Shown here in pieces: positions 1 through 7,923 of a DNA stretch of 64,000 bases. How positions within the stretch are numbered: position 1 is the stretch's first letter; each line of letters begins with the position of its first letter. The notes below the pieces were generated by a model. That model was not told the origin of the DNA. It did no database searches and worked only from the letters and a program-made list of their open reading frames with translations. This DNA is from Planctomycetaceae bacterium. Its GTDB lineage: Bacteria; Planctomycetota; Planctomycetia; Pirellulales; Lacipirellulaceae. Where the stretch lies: positions 1 through 64,000 of the forward strand of contig QIKP01000009.1 of NCBI GenBank assembly GCA_003233055.1, given 5' to 3'. The position numbers were made by a program, and so were the translations under genes.

Positions 1-915
1 AGCGGGCACGACGACTTCTCGGGCGTCGCGAAACGCTCCATCGACGGCCAGCTCGACAACGACATTTTGTTCGGTCGGCGAGAAGTTGCTCACCTGAACG
101 AAGGCTTGCCCCTCCTCCCGCTGTTGATTTCCCTGGAAGACCTCGTTGCGCCGGGTGCGGAAGGTGGTGATCGCTAGATTGGCCGCTTCGGACTTGCCCA
201 CCGGCACGTAGATTTGCGGTTCAAGATTCCCGAGCGAAAATCCTTGGACGTCCGCAAATCGGCCATCGCTGAAAATGTAGAGCGTCGTCTTTTCGCCATC
301 GCTCAGATTAATTTCTACGTTCGATTCCGGCTCGACCATTTGCCCCGGATTGGCGAGGCCATCGGCAAGTTGCAACGCCCCTAGCAAGTGGGTGGTGCGA
401 GAAGTGAGCTGAATGGTTTCGAGTTGCTCGCGCAGTTTTCGGCGATTGGAAGTGAACTCTTGCACGACGCGGGCTTCGTCCGTAAAGCTGACGATCATCG
501 CCGACATGCCCGATTCCATTTGTTCGATCAGCCCCGCAATATGTTTCTTGGCGCTGGCAAGTCGGGTGGCACCTCCTTCGGCATCGGTTGCCCCCATGCT
601 GGCACTATGGTCGACCAGGAAGATGAACTTTTGACCCTGAAGCCTTGAGCCTTCCCAACCAGGACGCAAGAGGGCGAGGATGGCCAGCGCGAGGAACAGG
701 AGCTGCAAGAAGAGCAACAAGCTCTGCCGCAACCGTTGCCATAAGCTGTTGACATGAAGGTCCTCGATCGACTTGCTCCAAAGATAGGTGCTCGGAACTT
801 CGAGCGGCTCCCGCTTGAGCTTGAGGAAGTAGAGCGCAAGGATCGCCAGCGGCAATAGAGCCATCAGGCCCCAGAGGTAGGTCGGGTCGAGCGCGTTGCG
901 GAAGAGGGAGTTCAT
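1..915 (-). CDS. BatA-like VWA domain membrane protein (partial, 3' end outside window)
   Basis: Open frame from an ATG at 915 to the window edge; 305 residues are visible with no stop, so the C-terminus is missing. The N-terminus has the BatA layout: a first membrane segment at about residues 14-31, a basic stretch, a second segment at about 65-83, then a von Willebrand A domain. The metal-site motif reads D102-H-S104-A-S106, as in the usual DxSxS. VWA proteins of this kind are anchored in the inner membrane and work with MoxR ATPases and DUF58 proteins in envelope or metalloprotein maturation. It is the last visible gene of a minus-strand operon, 60 nt after the DUF58 gene. The family call is good; the exact role is unknown. 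Confidence 0.85.
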   Translation of the reverse strand, partial: MNSLFRNALDPTYLWGLMALLPLAILALYFLKLKREPLEVPSTYLWSKSIEDLHVNSLWQRLRQSLLLFLQLLFLALAILALLRPGWEGSRLQGQKFIFLVDHSASMGATDAEGGATRLASAKKHIAGLIEQMESGMSAMIVSFTDEARVVQEFTSNRRKLREQLETIQLTSRTTHLLGALQLADGLANPGQMVEPESNVEINLSDGEKTTLYIFSDGRFADVQGFSLGNLEPQIYVPVGKSEAANLAITTFRTRRNEVFQGNQQREEGQAFVQVSNFSPTEQNVVVELAVDGAFRDAREVVVPA

Positions 916-975
916 GTTGTTGGAAGTCGATGGGCTCGTCCGCGAACGGTGGCTCGCGGAGGAGCCAACTGGCGG

Positions 976-1866
976 CTACCTTACCAGCCCCCGGCGGCGC
1001 AGGTAGTTGCTCATCAGATCCTTCACCGGAAGTTGGTTGTGCGCAAGTAAATAATTCATCCCCCGACGGGAACAAAACTCTTGCGCGCCATGGGTAAAGC
1101 CATCGAGCGTTTTTTTGTACCGGGCCAGCAGTGGGGCACTGACGGTAATCTCGGCGATGTCGCCATCTTCGCAGTCGACGAGTCTCAAATCGCCGGCAAC
1201 CGACGGGTCGATTTCTTCTTGCGAAAGGACCTGGATGACGTAAACGTCGACCCGCTGGGCGACCAAGTACCGGAGCGCCGCCTCGTAGCCCTCCTTATCC
1301 ATGAGATCGCTAATCAAAACGACGATCCCTTTGCCATGGTTTCTCATGCAGAACCGCTTGACTCCCTCGACGAGCGAGACCTCTTCGGTCGGCTCGATCT
1401 TCTCGAGCGTTTCGACCATCCGCCGGACACTTTGCCGGCCTCGCCATGTCGGGCTGCGCTGCTGCGCGCTTTGCCCCAATGTTTCGATGACGACCCGATC
1501 GGATCGAACGAGGCCAATGAAGCCGAGGGCTGCCGCGAGTTGCTTGGCGTACTGCAGTTTGGTCGGGTCGCCAAACCCCATCGATCGGCTTGCGTCGAGG
1601 AGCGTGTAGAAGTGGAGGTCTTCTTCTTCCAGAAACAGCTTGACGATCAGTTTGTCGAGCCGGGCGTAAAGGTTCCAGTCGATGAGCCGAAGGTCGTCGC
1701 CGGCGACGTAGTTGCGAAAGTCGGCAAACTCGACGCTTTGCCCCATCCGCTTACTCCGCCGCTCCCCCTTCATCCGCCCGCGAAAGATCTTCCGTGTCAC
1801 CAGCTCAAGCCGTTCGAGCTGGGCCATCAGTTCGGGGCCAAGGAGTGGTGGTCGATCGGTGGGCAT
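976..1866 (-). CDS. DUF58 domain-containing protein
   Basis: A 296-residue protein with an ATG start at 1866. The DUF58 signature is clear at about residues 51-72, where an FRNYVAGDDLR stretch is followed by IDWNLYARLD. A degenerate VWA motif, D91-A-S-R-S, follows. DUF58 proteins are almost always encoded beside MoxR AAA+ ATPases, as here, and are thought to be substrates or adaptors of the ATPase. There are no membrane segments, so it is predicted cytoplasmic. It lies between the small membrane protein and the BatA-like gene. A strong hairpin at 1896-1923 precedes it in the transcript. Confidence 0.93.
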   Translation of the reverse strand: MPTDRPPLLGPELMAQLERLELVTRKIFRGRMKGERRSKRMGQSVEFADFRNYVAGDDLRLIDWNLYARLDKLIVKLFLEEEDLHFYTLLDASRSMGFGDPTKLQYAKQLAAALGFIGLVRSDRVVIETLGQSAQQRSPTWRGRQSVRRMVETLEKIEPTEEVSLVEGVKRFCMRNHGKGIVVLISDLMDKEGYEAALRYLVAQRVDVYVIQVLSQEEIDPSVAGDLRLVDCEDGDIAEITVSAPLLARYKKTLDGFTHGAQEFCSRRGMNYLLAHNQLPVKDLMSNYLRRRGLVR

Positions 1867-1895
1867 TTGTGTTGATGATGTCGTTGTCTATCGCC

Positions 1896-1923
1896 GAGCC
1901 CCGACCAAGTTTGGTCGGGGCTC
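1896..1923. other. Strong intercistronic hairpin (13-14 bp stem, 2-nt loop)
   Basis: GAGCCCCGACCAA is followed by a 2-base loop and its exact complement; one more C-G pair closes the base, giving a 14-bp stem. It lies between the stop of the 53-residue protein (1941) and the DUF58 start (1866). No T-run follows on either strand, so a simple intrinsic terminator is unlikely. It may protect or process mRNA within the operon. Confidence 0.7.
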
Positions 1924-1940
1924 GTTGGCATGCGAAGGGT

Positions 1941-2102
1941 TTAGCCAACGAGCCAAACGATCCCGCCCAGCACAACGATCAGGCCGGCGATCCAGAGAAA
2001 CAAACCAACCATCGTCGGCAAGACTGTCGACAAGGTTTGTGGCTCGGCTGGCGGCGTCACGACGTTTTCTGCCTCGGGGGTGGGTGGTTTGGTCGGTTCC
2101 AT
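1941..2102 (-). CDS. Small single-pass membrane protein (53 aa)
   Basis: ATG at 2102 (reverse complement of 2100-2102), stop TAA at 1941-1943. The protein has a Pro/Glu/Thr-rich N-terminal half (MEPTKPPTPEAENV...) followed by one hydrophobic segment at about residues 32-52 (LFLWIAGLIVVLGGIVWLVG). The start is only 5 nt after the MoxR stop at 2108, which suggests translational coupling. I do not recognise a family. The position suggests a small membrane partner of the MoxR/DUF58 machinery. Its size makes it easy for gene callers to miss. Confidence 0.65.
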   Translation of the reverse strand: MEPTKPPTPEAENVVTPPAEPQTLSTVLPTMVGLFLWIAGLIVVLGGIVWLVG

Positions 2103-2107
2103 GCGTT

Positions 2108-3121
2108 CTATGTTGCGGTCTCGTCGGACTTCTCCGGGACCTTCTGTAACAGTTCCAGCAAGACTTCGTCAGGGTCGACGTTTTCTGCCTCGGCTTCAAA
2201 ATTCAAGATCACACGGTGCCGCAGCGCGGGGACGAAGACGCGGCGGATGCCCTCGAAGCTGACATTGTAGCGACCGCCGAGGAGCGCGCGAACTTTCGCG
2301 GCCAGGGCGACCGTTTGCGCGCCGCGAGGGCTTGCGCCCCAGCGAAGGTACTGGTTGGTAATCGGCTGAGCGAACGGGCCTTCGGGATGGGTCGAGAGGA
2401 TGAGTCGGCAGATGTAGTCCTGCACGTGCGGGGCGAGAATCACCTCGCGGATAAGCTGCTGCCACTCAACGATTTCCTTCCCCTCCATCACCTTCCTCGG
2501 CGTGATGATCTGGCCCTTGGTTGTCCGATCGAGGATCGTGTTGAGCTGCTCACGTGACGAATAACCGACCACCAGTTTGAAGAAAAACCGATCGAGCTGC
2601 GCTTCGGGGAGTGGGTAGGTTCCTTCTTGTTCGAGCGGGTTTTGCGTCGCCATGACGAAGAATGGCGCTTTCATTTTGTAATGCTCCCCCCCAATACTGA
2701 CCGACCGCTCTTGCATCGCTTCGAGCATGGCCGACTGAGTCTTGGGGGTGGCGCGGTTGATTTCGTCGGCGAGGCAAATCTGGGTAAAGATGGGCCCCTG
2801 CTGGAATTCAAACCGCCGCCGCCCGTCGGGATCTTCGACGACCATGTTGGTGCCGAGAATGTCGGCCGGCATCAGGTCGGGAGTGAACTGAATGCGGGAG
2901 AAGTCGAGGTCGAGCGTCTCGGCGAGCGTTCGGATGAGGAGCGTCTTGCCGAGCCCCGGCACCCCTTCGAGCAGCACGTGCCCTCCGACAAACAGGCAAG
3001 TCAACACGCCATGCACGATCTCGTCATGCCCCACGATGACGCGGGAGATTTCGTCATGGACCGCTTTGTAACGCACCGCAAATTTTTCGGCACGTTTTTC
3101 AATCGAATCGGCAAGGCTCAT
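2108..3121 (-). CDS. MoxR family AAA+ ATPase
   Basis: A 337-residue protein from the ATG at 3121; an upstream in-frame start at 3154 would add 11 residues, but family members usually begin near MSLADSIEK. Walker A is GVPGLGKT at about 53-60, Walker B is LADE at about 117-120, and the sensor region contains ATQNPLEQEGTYPLPEAQLD. These are hallmarks of MoxR ATPases, chaperone-like machines that act with VWA and DUF58 proteins. Upstream lies the large VWA protein, and downstream the 53-residue membrane protein and DUF58, as one minus-strand operon. Confidence 0.93.
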   Translation of the reverse strand: MSLADSIEKRAEKFAVRYKAVHDEISRVIVGHDEIVHGVLTCLFVGGHVLLEGVPGLGKTLLIRTLAETLDLDFSRIQFTPDLMPADILGTNMVVEDPDGRRRFEFQQGPIFTQICLADEINRATPKTQSAMLEAMQERSVSIGGEHYKMKAPFFVMATQNPLEQEGTYPLPEAQLDRFFFKLVVGYSSREQLNTILDRTTKGQIITPRKVMEGKEIVEWQQLIREVILAPHVQDYICRLILSTHPEGPFAQPITNQYLRWGASPRGAQTVALAAKVRALLGGRYNVSFEGIRRVFVPALRHRVILNFEAEAENVDPDEVLLELLQKVPEKSDETAT

Positions 3122-3156
3122 AAGTGCGGGACGGGGGCTGAGGGCGGGGACCATTA

Positions 3157-3180
3157 GCCGACGAGACGTAGCTCGTCGGT
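3157..3180. repeat. Dispersed palindrome, copy 1
   Basis: GCCGACGAG, loop ACGTAG, CTCGTCGGT. It lies between the stop of the large VWA gene (3197) and the MoxR start (3121). The core is the exact reverse complement of the copy at 13296-13319. It belongs to an eight-member family in this window. Confidence 0.85.
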
Positions 3181-3196
3181 TCTCGTGAATAAGCGG

Positions 3197-6100
3197 TTAC
3201 TTTTTGTCTTTCCAGGGGTCGTCTTTCCAAACGTCTTTCTTCGCTTTTAACAATCGCGACGTGTACGATTCTTCTTCCGGCTGTTCGTCGCCGACCGCGG
3301 ATGGTTTCTTGGGGGTTGTGCGCGTTGGGTCCTGTTCGCCGAAGCTCTCCAGCGGCGAAGGATCGGTCGTGTCGATTTCTTCCGACGCTTTAAACCGGGT
3401 GGCGGCGCGGCGGGTTTCGATTTGCTGCTGGACTTCCGCTTTGCGGCTTTGCAAGCGACTCATCGTAGCAGGTTCGGCCACCTCGCGGTTGCGGCCGAGC
3501 AGTTTTTCTGCAAGCCAACCCCGGAAGGGCTCGACCCAGCCAAAACCGACTTGCACCCGGCGAACAAAGACATCCGAAAGGAAGACGCACGAGCCAAAGA
3601 AAACGAGTAGCGGCCAAATGCTCTGCACGGCGACGGCCGGGGGCAAGTCGCGGCGGTAAGGGTCGGTGTCGAGCAGTGCCGGCAACTGCCGCAGATCGCC
3701 GGTGAGCATCCCTCCGGTGTCCGCCCCCACCAAGATGCCTGGCTTGCCCTTGACCGGTTCGAGTTTGGCGAGCGTTTCGAGCAACGGCAGGTTGGTCTCG
3801 CGGTCGCGGAATTCCTCGGAATAGCCAACGTTTACGCCGGTTCGGATCATTCCATGGTCGCCGCCCGGAAGGACCGAGATCATGTAGCTGCCAGGATTCA
3901 TCGAATCAAACTCGCCCACGTACCGGCCGGGGGCGACTTGCTCGATCACGAGCGGGATCGGCTTCATGTCGGGGCCGACGACCGTCGCAGCGAGCGACTC
4001 GAGGTTGATGAATCGGTCCTCCTTGTCGATCGCGTTGATCACCACACGCGTCTTGCCTTCCTTGACGTTCGTGGCGACGCTAAAACTTCCCGTATCGCCT
4101 GTCGGCCGCATCGACCAACGAATCATTTGGCTGAAGAATTGGTCGTAGTGGTCCCAGCTTGGCCAATCGGTGGCGAAACGTTTCCCGGCATCGGTGGTGA
4201 AGACGACCGACTTGCCAAGGCCGTAAGGCCAGGCGGCGAGGAGGGTACTGTTGGCGGCGACCGCCGGCTCGGGCGAGCGAAGGATCACCTCGACCAAGGG
4301 ACTTTCTTTCACGGTGGTCAGCACAAGCCCTTTGATCGGCGGAAGGCTCTCAGGCGAGACGCCTCGGACGATCTCGTGGTCGGTTATCATCAGCGGCCGG
4401 CGCGGCGGGCTGAGATCTTTGACCAGCGGCCGGGCGACACGCCGGGCCTCGCGTTGGTAGATGCGGGGGAGCGCGTTGGCGTTCTTTACCTTGTAGTATT
4501 TTCCGCCGGTGGCGGCGGCAATGTCGCGCATCGTCTTGGTGCCCAGGGTGCCATGACTGCCCACGGCGACGGTCGTGATTTTGACGTTCATTTCCTTGAA
4601 CTGCGTGAGCGTGGATTTCTTCGGGGGGGAGGGGTCGCCGTCGCTGATGATGATCATGTGCTTGACTGCCGGCTTGACCGTCGATCGGTCGAGCCGGGCG
4701 AAGCTGTTGGCCACTTTTTGCATCGCTGGTCCGAACGTCGGCATGTCGCCGACCGTCATCGTGTCGATCCGCGAGAGCATCCTCTTGCGATTTGGGCCGA
4801 CACGAACCATCCCCCCTTTGGACTGCCCCCAAAGCCACTGGTCGGTCCCGTTCCACTGGATCATGCCGGCATAGTCGCGAGCCCCGAGGACTTTGATTGC
4901 TTCCATCGAGATGCGTTTCTGCCAGTAGTTGCCGCGCGGCATCTCGCTGGCGTGCATCATCAGCGCGAGTGCCCCGACCGGCACGACCTTGGTGCTCTTG
5001 ATCTGAAAATCGACCGGCATCGCCTTTTCGAGTTCGGTATTGGCCCAACCTCCCGCGCCGAAGCTATTCCGACCGCCAATCATCACCAGCCCGCAACCAA
5101 GTTCCTCGGTGTTGCGCACCAGCATTTGAATTTGAGAATCGGTGAAGCTGGCGACGTCGTTCACGTCGTCGCCGCTCGAGCGAGGGACATTCGCCAGCAC
5201 AACCGTGTCGTACCGCTGGAGTTCGGGGAGCGACGTGAAAAGCTGGTTGCTTGGCTGAATGGTGACTTCAAGACCACTGGTGCGGAGGCGATCGACGAGG
5301 TAATCGAATTCGCCCGGCTCGGTCCAGTCCTCGATCAGCAACACATGCCCTTTGCCGCGGACGTGGGTAAAGGCGGTGCCGACGTTGTTTTGAGCCGTCG
5401 TGTCGCTGCCAGGATCGGCCGGGGTGAATCGAGCCTGGTAGGTGTAGAAATCGGGGCGGTCGATCGTTTCATTGATGGAGAAGACCGACTTGCCCGGCTT
5501 CAGCTCGATCGGTCGCTCTGCAAGCGTCTCCTCCCGTTCGCCTGCCTTGCGGACGATGCGCAACATGCCGGGCAACGGCCCTGCACCTTCCGTTGCGTCG
5601 TGATGGAGGACCACGCGCAGCTCGAACGGTTGCCCCCGACGGACATCGGCAGGCAGCGTCACTTTTTCAACCGACGCCTCGCTCCGCGGAGGCAACCAGA
5701 CGGGCACCACGTCGATGCTCACCCCGGCCTCCGCCAGCGAGCGCGCCTCGCGTCTTGCGTCCCCCAGATTTTCGTTCCCATCGGTCACGACGACGATGCG
5801 ACGGGCCGTCTCCTCGGGGAACAGCGCGCGGGCGCGCTGCAGGGCACTGGCGAGGTTGGTGTATTGCGGATCGAGCAGGCTCGTGAGGTTGGTGAGGTCA
5901 ACAAAGTAGTCCAGCGGCGGGGTTTCGACCTCGGCGTCCCTGCCAAAGACGATCACACCGACCCGATCGCCTCGCTCCGGATCGAGATGCTGGGCGACCG
6001 ACTCGTTGACGTACTCGATCATCGCGCTGCGGTGCGACTCGGGGATACTCGTCGACTGATCGAGCAGGTAGAGCACCGTCATGGAGTCACTCTTTTGCCG

Positions 6101-6280
6101 GTACTGCATGTCGGCGAGCGCGAAGACGAGCAGCGCGAAGACGATCGACCGCAGTGCAATCGCCCAGAGCCTACGCCACTTGCCGAGCCCCGAGAGGCTT
6201 CCGTAACTGGCGTACGCTACAAGCGGCAGCAAGAGCAGCAGTAGCAAGTACCACGGACTGTCGAAGGCGAGGGAGGGCAT
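3197..6280 (-). CDS. Large VWA / glutamine-amidotransferase-like membrane protein
   Basis: About 1027 residues from the ATG at 6280; an upstream ATG at 6331, 11 nt after the preceding stop, would add 17 polar residues. The BatA-like N-terminus has two membrane segments at about 9-24 and 38-56. A VWA domain follows, with D74-Q-S-T-S78. A second VWA-like or gatase-like region carries IIISDGDPSPP. A last membrane segment near residue 885 leads to a charged cytoplasmic tail rich in Lys, Glu and Asp that ends DPWKDKK. Such proteins sit in MoxR operons and probably display a periplasmic metal-binding adhesion module. The precise role is unknown. Confidence 0.88.
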   Translation of the reverse strand: MPSLAFDSPWYLLLLLLLPLVAYASYGSLSGLGKWRRLWAIALRSIVFALLVFALADMQYRQKSDSMTVLYLLDQSTSIPESHRSAMIEYVNESVAQHLDPERGDRVGVIVFGRDAEVETPPLDYFVDLTNLTSLLDPQYTNLASALQRARALFPEETARRIVVVTDGNENLGDARREARSLAEAGVSIDVVPVWLPPRSEASVEKVTLPADVRRGQPFELRVVLHHDATEGAGPLPGMLRIVRKAGEREETLAERPIELKPGKSVFSINETIDRPDFYTYQARFTPADPGSDTTAQNNVGTAFTHVRGKGHVLLIEDWTEPGEFDYLVDRLRTSGLEVTIQPSNQLFTSLPELQRYDTVVLANVPRSSGDDVNDVASFTDSQIQMLVRNTEELGCGLVMIGGRNSFGAGGWANTELEKAMPVDFQIKSTKVVPVGALALMMHASEMPRGNYWQKRISMEAIKVLGARDYAGMIQWNGTDQWLWGQSKGGMVRVGPNRKRMLSRIDTMTVGDMPTFGPAMQKVANSFARLDRSTVKPAVKHMIIISDGDPSPPKKSTLTQFKEMNVKITTVAVGSHGTLGTKTMRDIAAATGGKYYKVKNANALPRIYQREARRVARPLVKDLSPPRRPLMITDHEIVRGVSPESLPPIKGLVLTTVKESPLVEVILRSPEPAVAANSTLLAAWPYGLGKSVVFTTDAGKRFATDWPSWDHYDQFFSQMIRWSMRPTGDTGSFSVATNVKEGKTRVVINAIDKEDRFINLESLAATVVGPDMKPIPLVIEQVAPGRYVGEFDSMNPGSYMISVLPGGDHGMIRTGVNVGYSEEFRDRETNLPLLETLAKLEPVKGKPGILVGADTGGMLTGDLRQLPALLDTDPYRRDLPPAVAVQSIWPLLVFFGSCVFLSDVFVRRVQVGFGWVEPFRGWLAEKLLGRNREVAEPATMSRLQSRKAEVQQQIETRRAATRFKASEEIDTTDPSPLESFGEQDPTRTTPKKPSAVGDEQPEEESYTSRLLKAKKDVWKDDPWKDKK

Positions 6281-6342
6281 GAGGGAGGAGGGTTGAGAGG
6301 TAAGGGGATGTTGGCTAGCGCTGCGTGACATCCTAAGCTGCG

Positions 6343-7323
6343 TTACATTCTAAATCGTTGCACTCGGTGGTTGTAACTATCCAACACATGGGTGCGGCCC
6401 TGGGAATCTTGCACGATGGCCCAGGGGTTGTGCAACTGGCCCGGCGCGCGGCCTTGCTTCCCCCAGAGGGCGAGCGGCTCGCCTTCGGGTGTCAGCTTTT
6501 GGACGCGGCTGTTTCCATATTCGCAGACCAGCACGTTTTCTTCGGCGTCGATCCAAAGGCTATAGGGATAGGAAAGCCGCCCAGGCTCGATTCCCTCCTC
6601 TCCCCACTGGAAGAGGAATTGACCTTGCGTGTCGAAAACTTGCAGGCGGTGATTTCCCGCGTCGCCGACCCAAAGCCGATCGTTCCGGTCGATCGATAGG
6701 CATTGCGGCCGAACAAACTGCCCTGGCTCGGAGCCATGGCCCCCCCATTGTAGGGCGAATGTCCCGTCGGGGGCGAATTTTTGGATCCGGTCTTGCTGAC
6801 CATACTCCGAGACGTAGAAGTTGCCCGCCGAGTCCTGCACGATGTCGGTCGTCCAGCCCAACTGCCCAGGCCTCAATGGCCCTACACTCAGTTGCCCAGG
6901 CTCTCCCCCCTCGCCCATCGCATTCTCTTCGAGCAACTGACCCTCGAGCGTGTAGACCAAGACGCGAAAATAGTGGGTGTCGGGGACGTAGAGCTTGCCA
7001 TGGAGAATGGAGAGGCCGGTCGGGCGGCCATTTTTGCTCTTGGGGGTTCGCCAGCCACGGAGGAATTTTCCGTCGGGTCCAAAAACTTGGATGCGACCGG
7101 TGATGTCGACCAGGTAGAGTTGGTCGTCCGCATCGATGGTCATCGCCCGTGGTTTTTGGAGCTTGCCGGGCGTGATACCCCGTTCGCCCCAAACATGCTC
7201 CGGCCTGGAGGTTCCGGCCGTCGCCTTCCCGCAACCGGCGGTTGCTGCCATCGCAGCGCCGGCTGTGGCGAGGAAATCTCGGCGCGAGGGGGCGGGTAGC
7301 GGAGGGTGGTTGAGGAGCGACAT
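6343..7323 (-). CDS. NHL-repeat protein with Tat-type signal
   Basis: 326 residues from the ATG at 7323; an alternative start at 7359 lengthens the signal region. The N-terminus has a twin-arginine motif, S-R-R-D-F-L at about 13-18, then an alanine-rich segment ending in a lipobox-like TAGC (Cys31). The rest consists of repeated blocks with the NHL pattern (LYLVDITGRIQVFGPDGKF, FYVSEYGQQDRIQKF, LWVGDAGNHRLQVF), predicted to form a six-bladed beta-propeller on the outer face of the membrane. It is the first gene of the minus-strand VWA/MoxR operon, 11 nt before the longer start of the large VWA protein. The ligand is unknown. Confidence 0.88.
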   Translation of the reverse strand: MSLLNHPPLPAPSRRDFLATAGAAMAATAGCGKATAGTSRPEHVWGERGITPGKLQKPRAMTIDADDQLYLVDITGRIQVFGPDGKFLRGWRTPKSKNGRPTGLSILHGKLYVPDTHYFRVLVYTLEGQLLEENAMGEGGEPGQLSVGPLRPGQLGWTTDIVQDSAGNFYVSEYGQQDRIQKFAPDGTFALQWGGHGSEPGQFVRPQCLSIDRNDRLWVGDAGNHRLQVFDTQGQFLFQWGEEGIEPGRLSYPYSLWIDAEENVLVCEYGNSRVQKLTPEGEPLALWGKQGRAPGQLHNPWAIVQDSQGRTHVLDSYNHRVQRFRM

Positions 7324-7380
7324 CGCCTTTATTACAACGTTGGATGAAGTGCTTGGCAACGGCAGGGGGCCGGTCCAATA

Positions 7381-7403
7381 GCCGACGAGCTACGCCTCGT
7401 CGG
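7381..7403. repeat. Dispersed palindrome, copy 2
   Basis: GCCGACGAG, loop CTACGC, CTCGTCGG. It lies 58 bp upstream of the NHL gene start. A copy of the 37-bp repeat follows 25 bp away, the same pairing as at 26516 and 49740. Confidence 0.88.
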
Positions 7404-7428
7404 GAGGCGGCGGGGTAACCCTCCACAA

Positions 7429-7455
7429 AATCCAAGGCAGTAAGAACCACGAATC
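7429..7455 (+). repeat. 37-bp dispersed repeat family, partial copy
   Basis: AATCCAAGGCAG followed by AACCACGAATC. It matches the fuller copies at 32885, 26567 (inverted) and 49778 (inverted) but lacks the GTTCACG end. Confidence 0.65.
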
Positions 7456-7630
7456 GAACGAATCCGACGAATAACGGCAATGGGGCCTTGTTGCCGTTAA
7501 AAAAATGAGGAGGAAGATTGGCCGCAGAGAAGCGCGGATAAACGCAGATGCTCGGTTGGAAAAATGACGCAGGCACTCCGATTGCCCCCTTCGGCACAAC
7601 ACAAAACGAGGAGTCTTCTTTCCTCATAAT

Positions 7631-7660
7631 TGCGTCTATCTGCGTCTATCTGCGTCTATC
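7631..7660. repeat. Tandem repeat, three exact 10-bp units
   Basis: Three perfect copies of TGCGTCTATC, followed by decaying units (tgcgaatatc, ttcgcttatc, tatagctatt) to about 7690. It is noncoding. The 10-bp period is close to one DNA helical turn. Confidence 0.9.
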
Positions 7661-7776
7661 TGCGAATATCTTCGCTTATCTATAGCTATTCGTCGGATTC
7701 GTCGGATTCGTGTCTTGCCTTGGCTTGGCTTTTGCCAACCGTTCCTTGGCGTCAGACAATTCCCGGCTCCGCACGC

Positions 7777-7797
7777 CGCCGCTGAAGCGGCATCGCC
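7777..7797 (-). repeat. 21-bp dispersed hairpin repeat, copy A
   Basis: Contains GCCGC-TGAA-GCGGC. The full 21 bp is the exact reverse complement of 63944-63964. The CGCTTCAGCG core is shared with the in-frame elements at 10528 and 41851. Confidence 0.8.
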
Positions 7798-7923
7798 AAA
7801 GCCCTCGATCTCTCCGCTCTCCGCCTGCGTGCTTGTCGATTCGCTTGACCCTTGCGAGGGGGGAGGACTATGATCGATGGTTTGATGGAGTCCATCTGTC
7901 GAGTCTTTTCGCCCTGATTGCCC

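Larger units (their letters stand above)
7324..7923. other. 600-bp divergent intergenic region, repeat-rich
   Basis: No convincing gene: open frames here are low in homology-like features and run through repeats. It holds a palindrome copy (7381-7403), a 37-bp-family repeat (7429-7455), a 10-bp tandem array (7631-7660, degenerate to about 7690) and a 21-bp sequence shared with the right end of the window (7777-7797). Promoters for the NHL operon (leftward) and the tsaC fusion (rightward) must lie here, but I cannot place them. Confidence 0.7.

Noticed and set aside
3854-6244. A 796-residue plus-strand frame opposite the large VWA gene
   Set aside because: It is a shadow of the real gene on the other strand: Asp/His/Arg-rich composition and no recognisable domains. 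The minus frame has clear VWA motifs.
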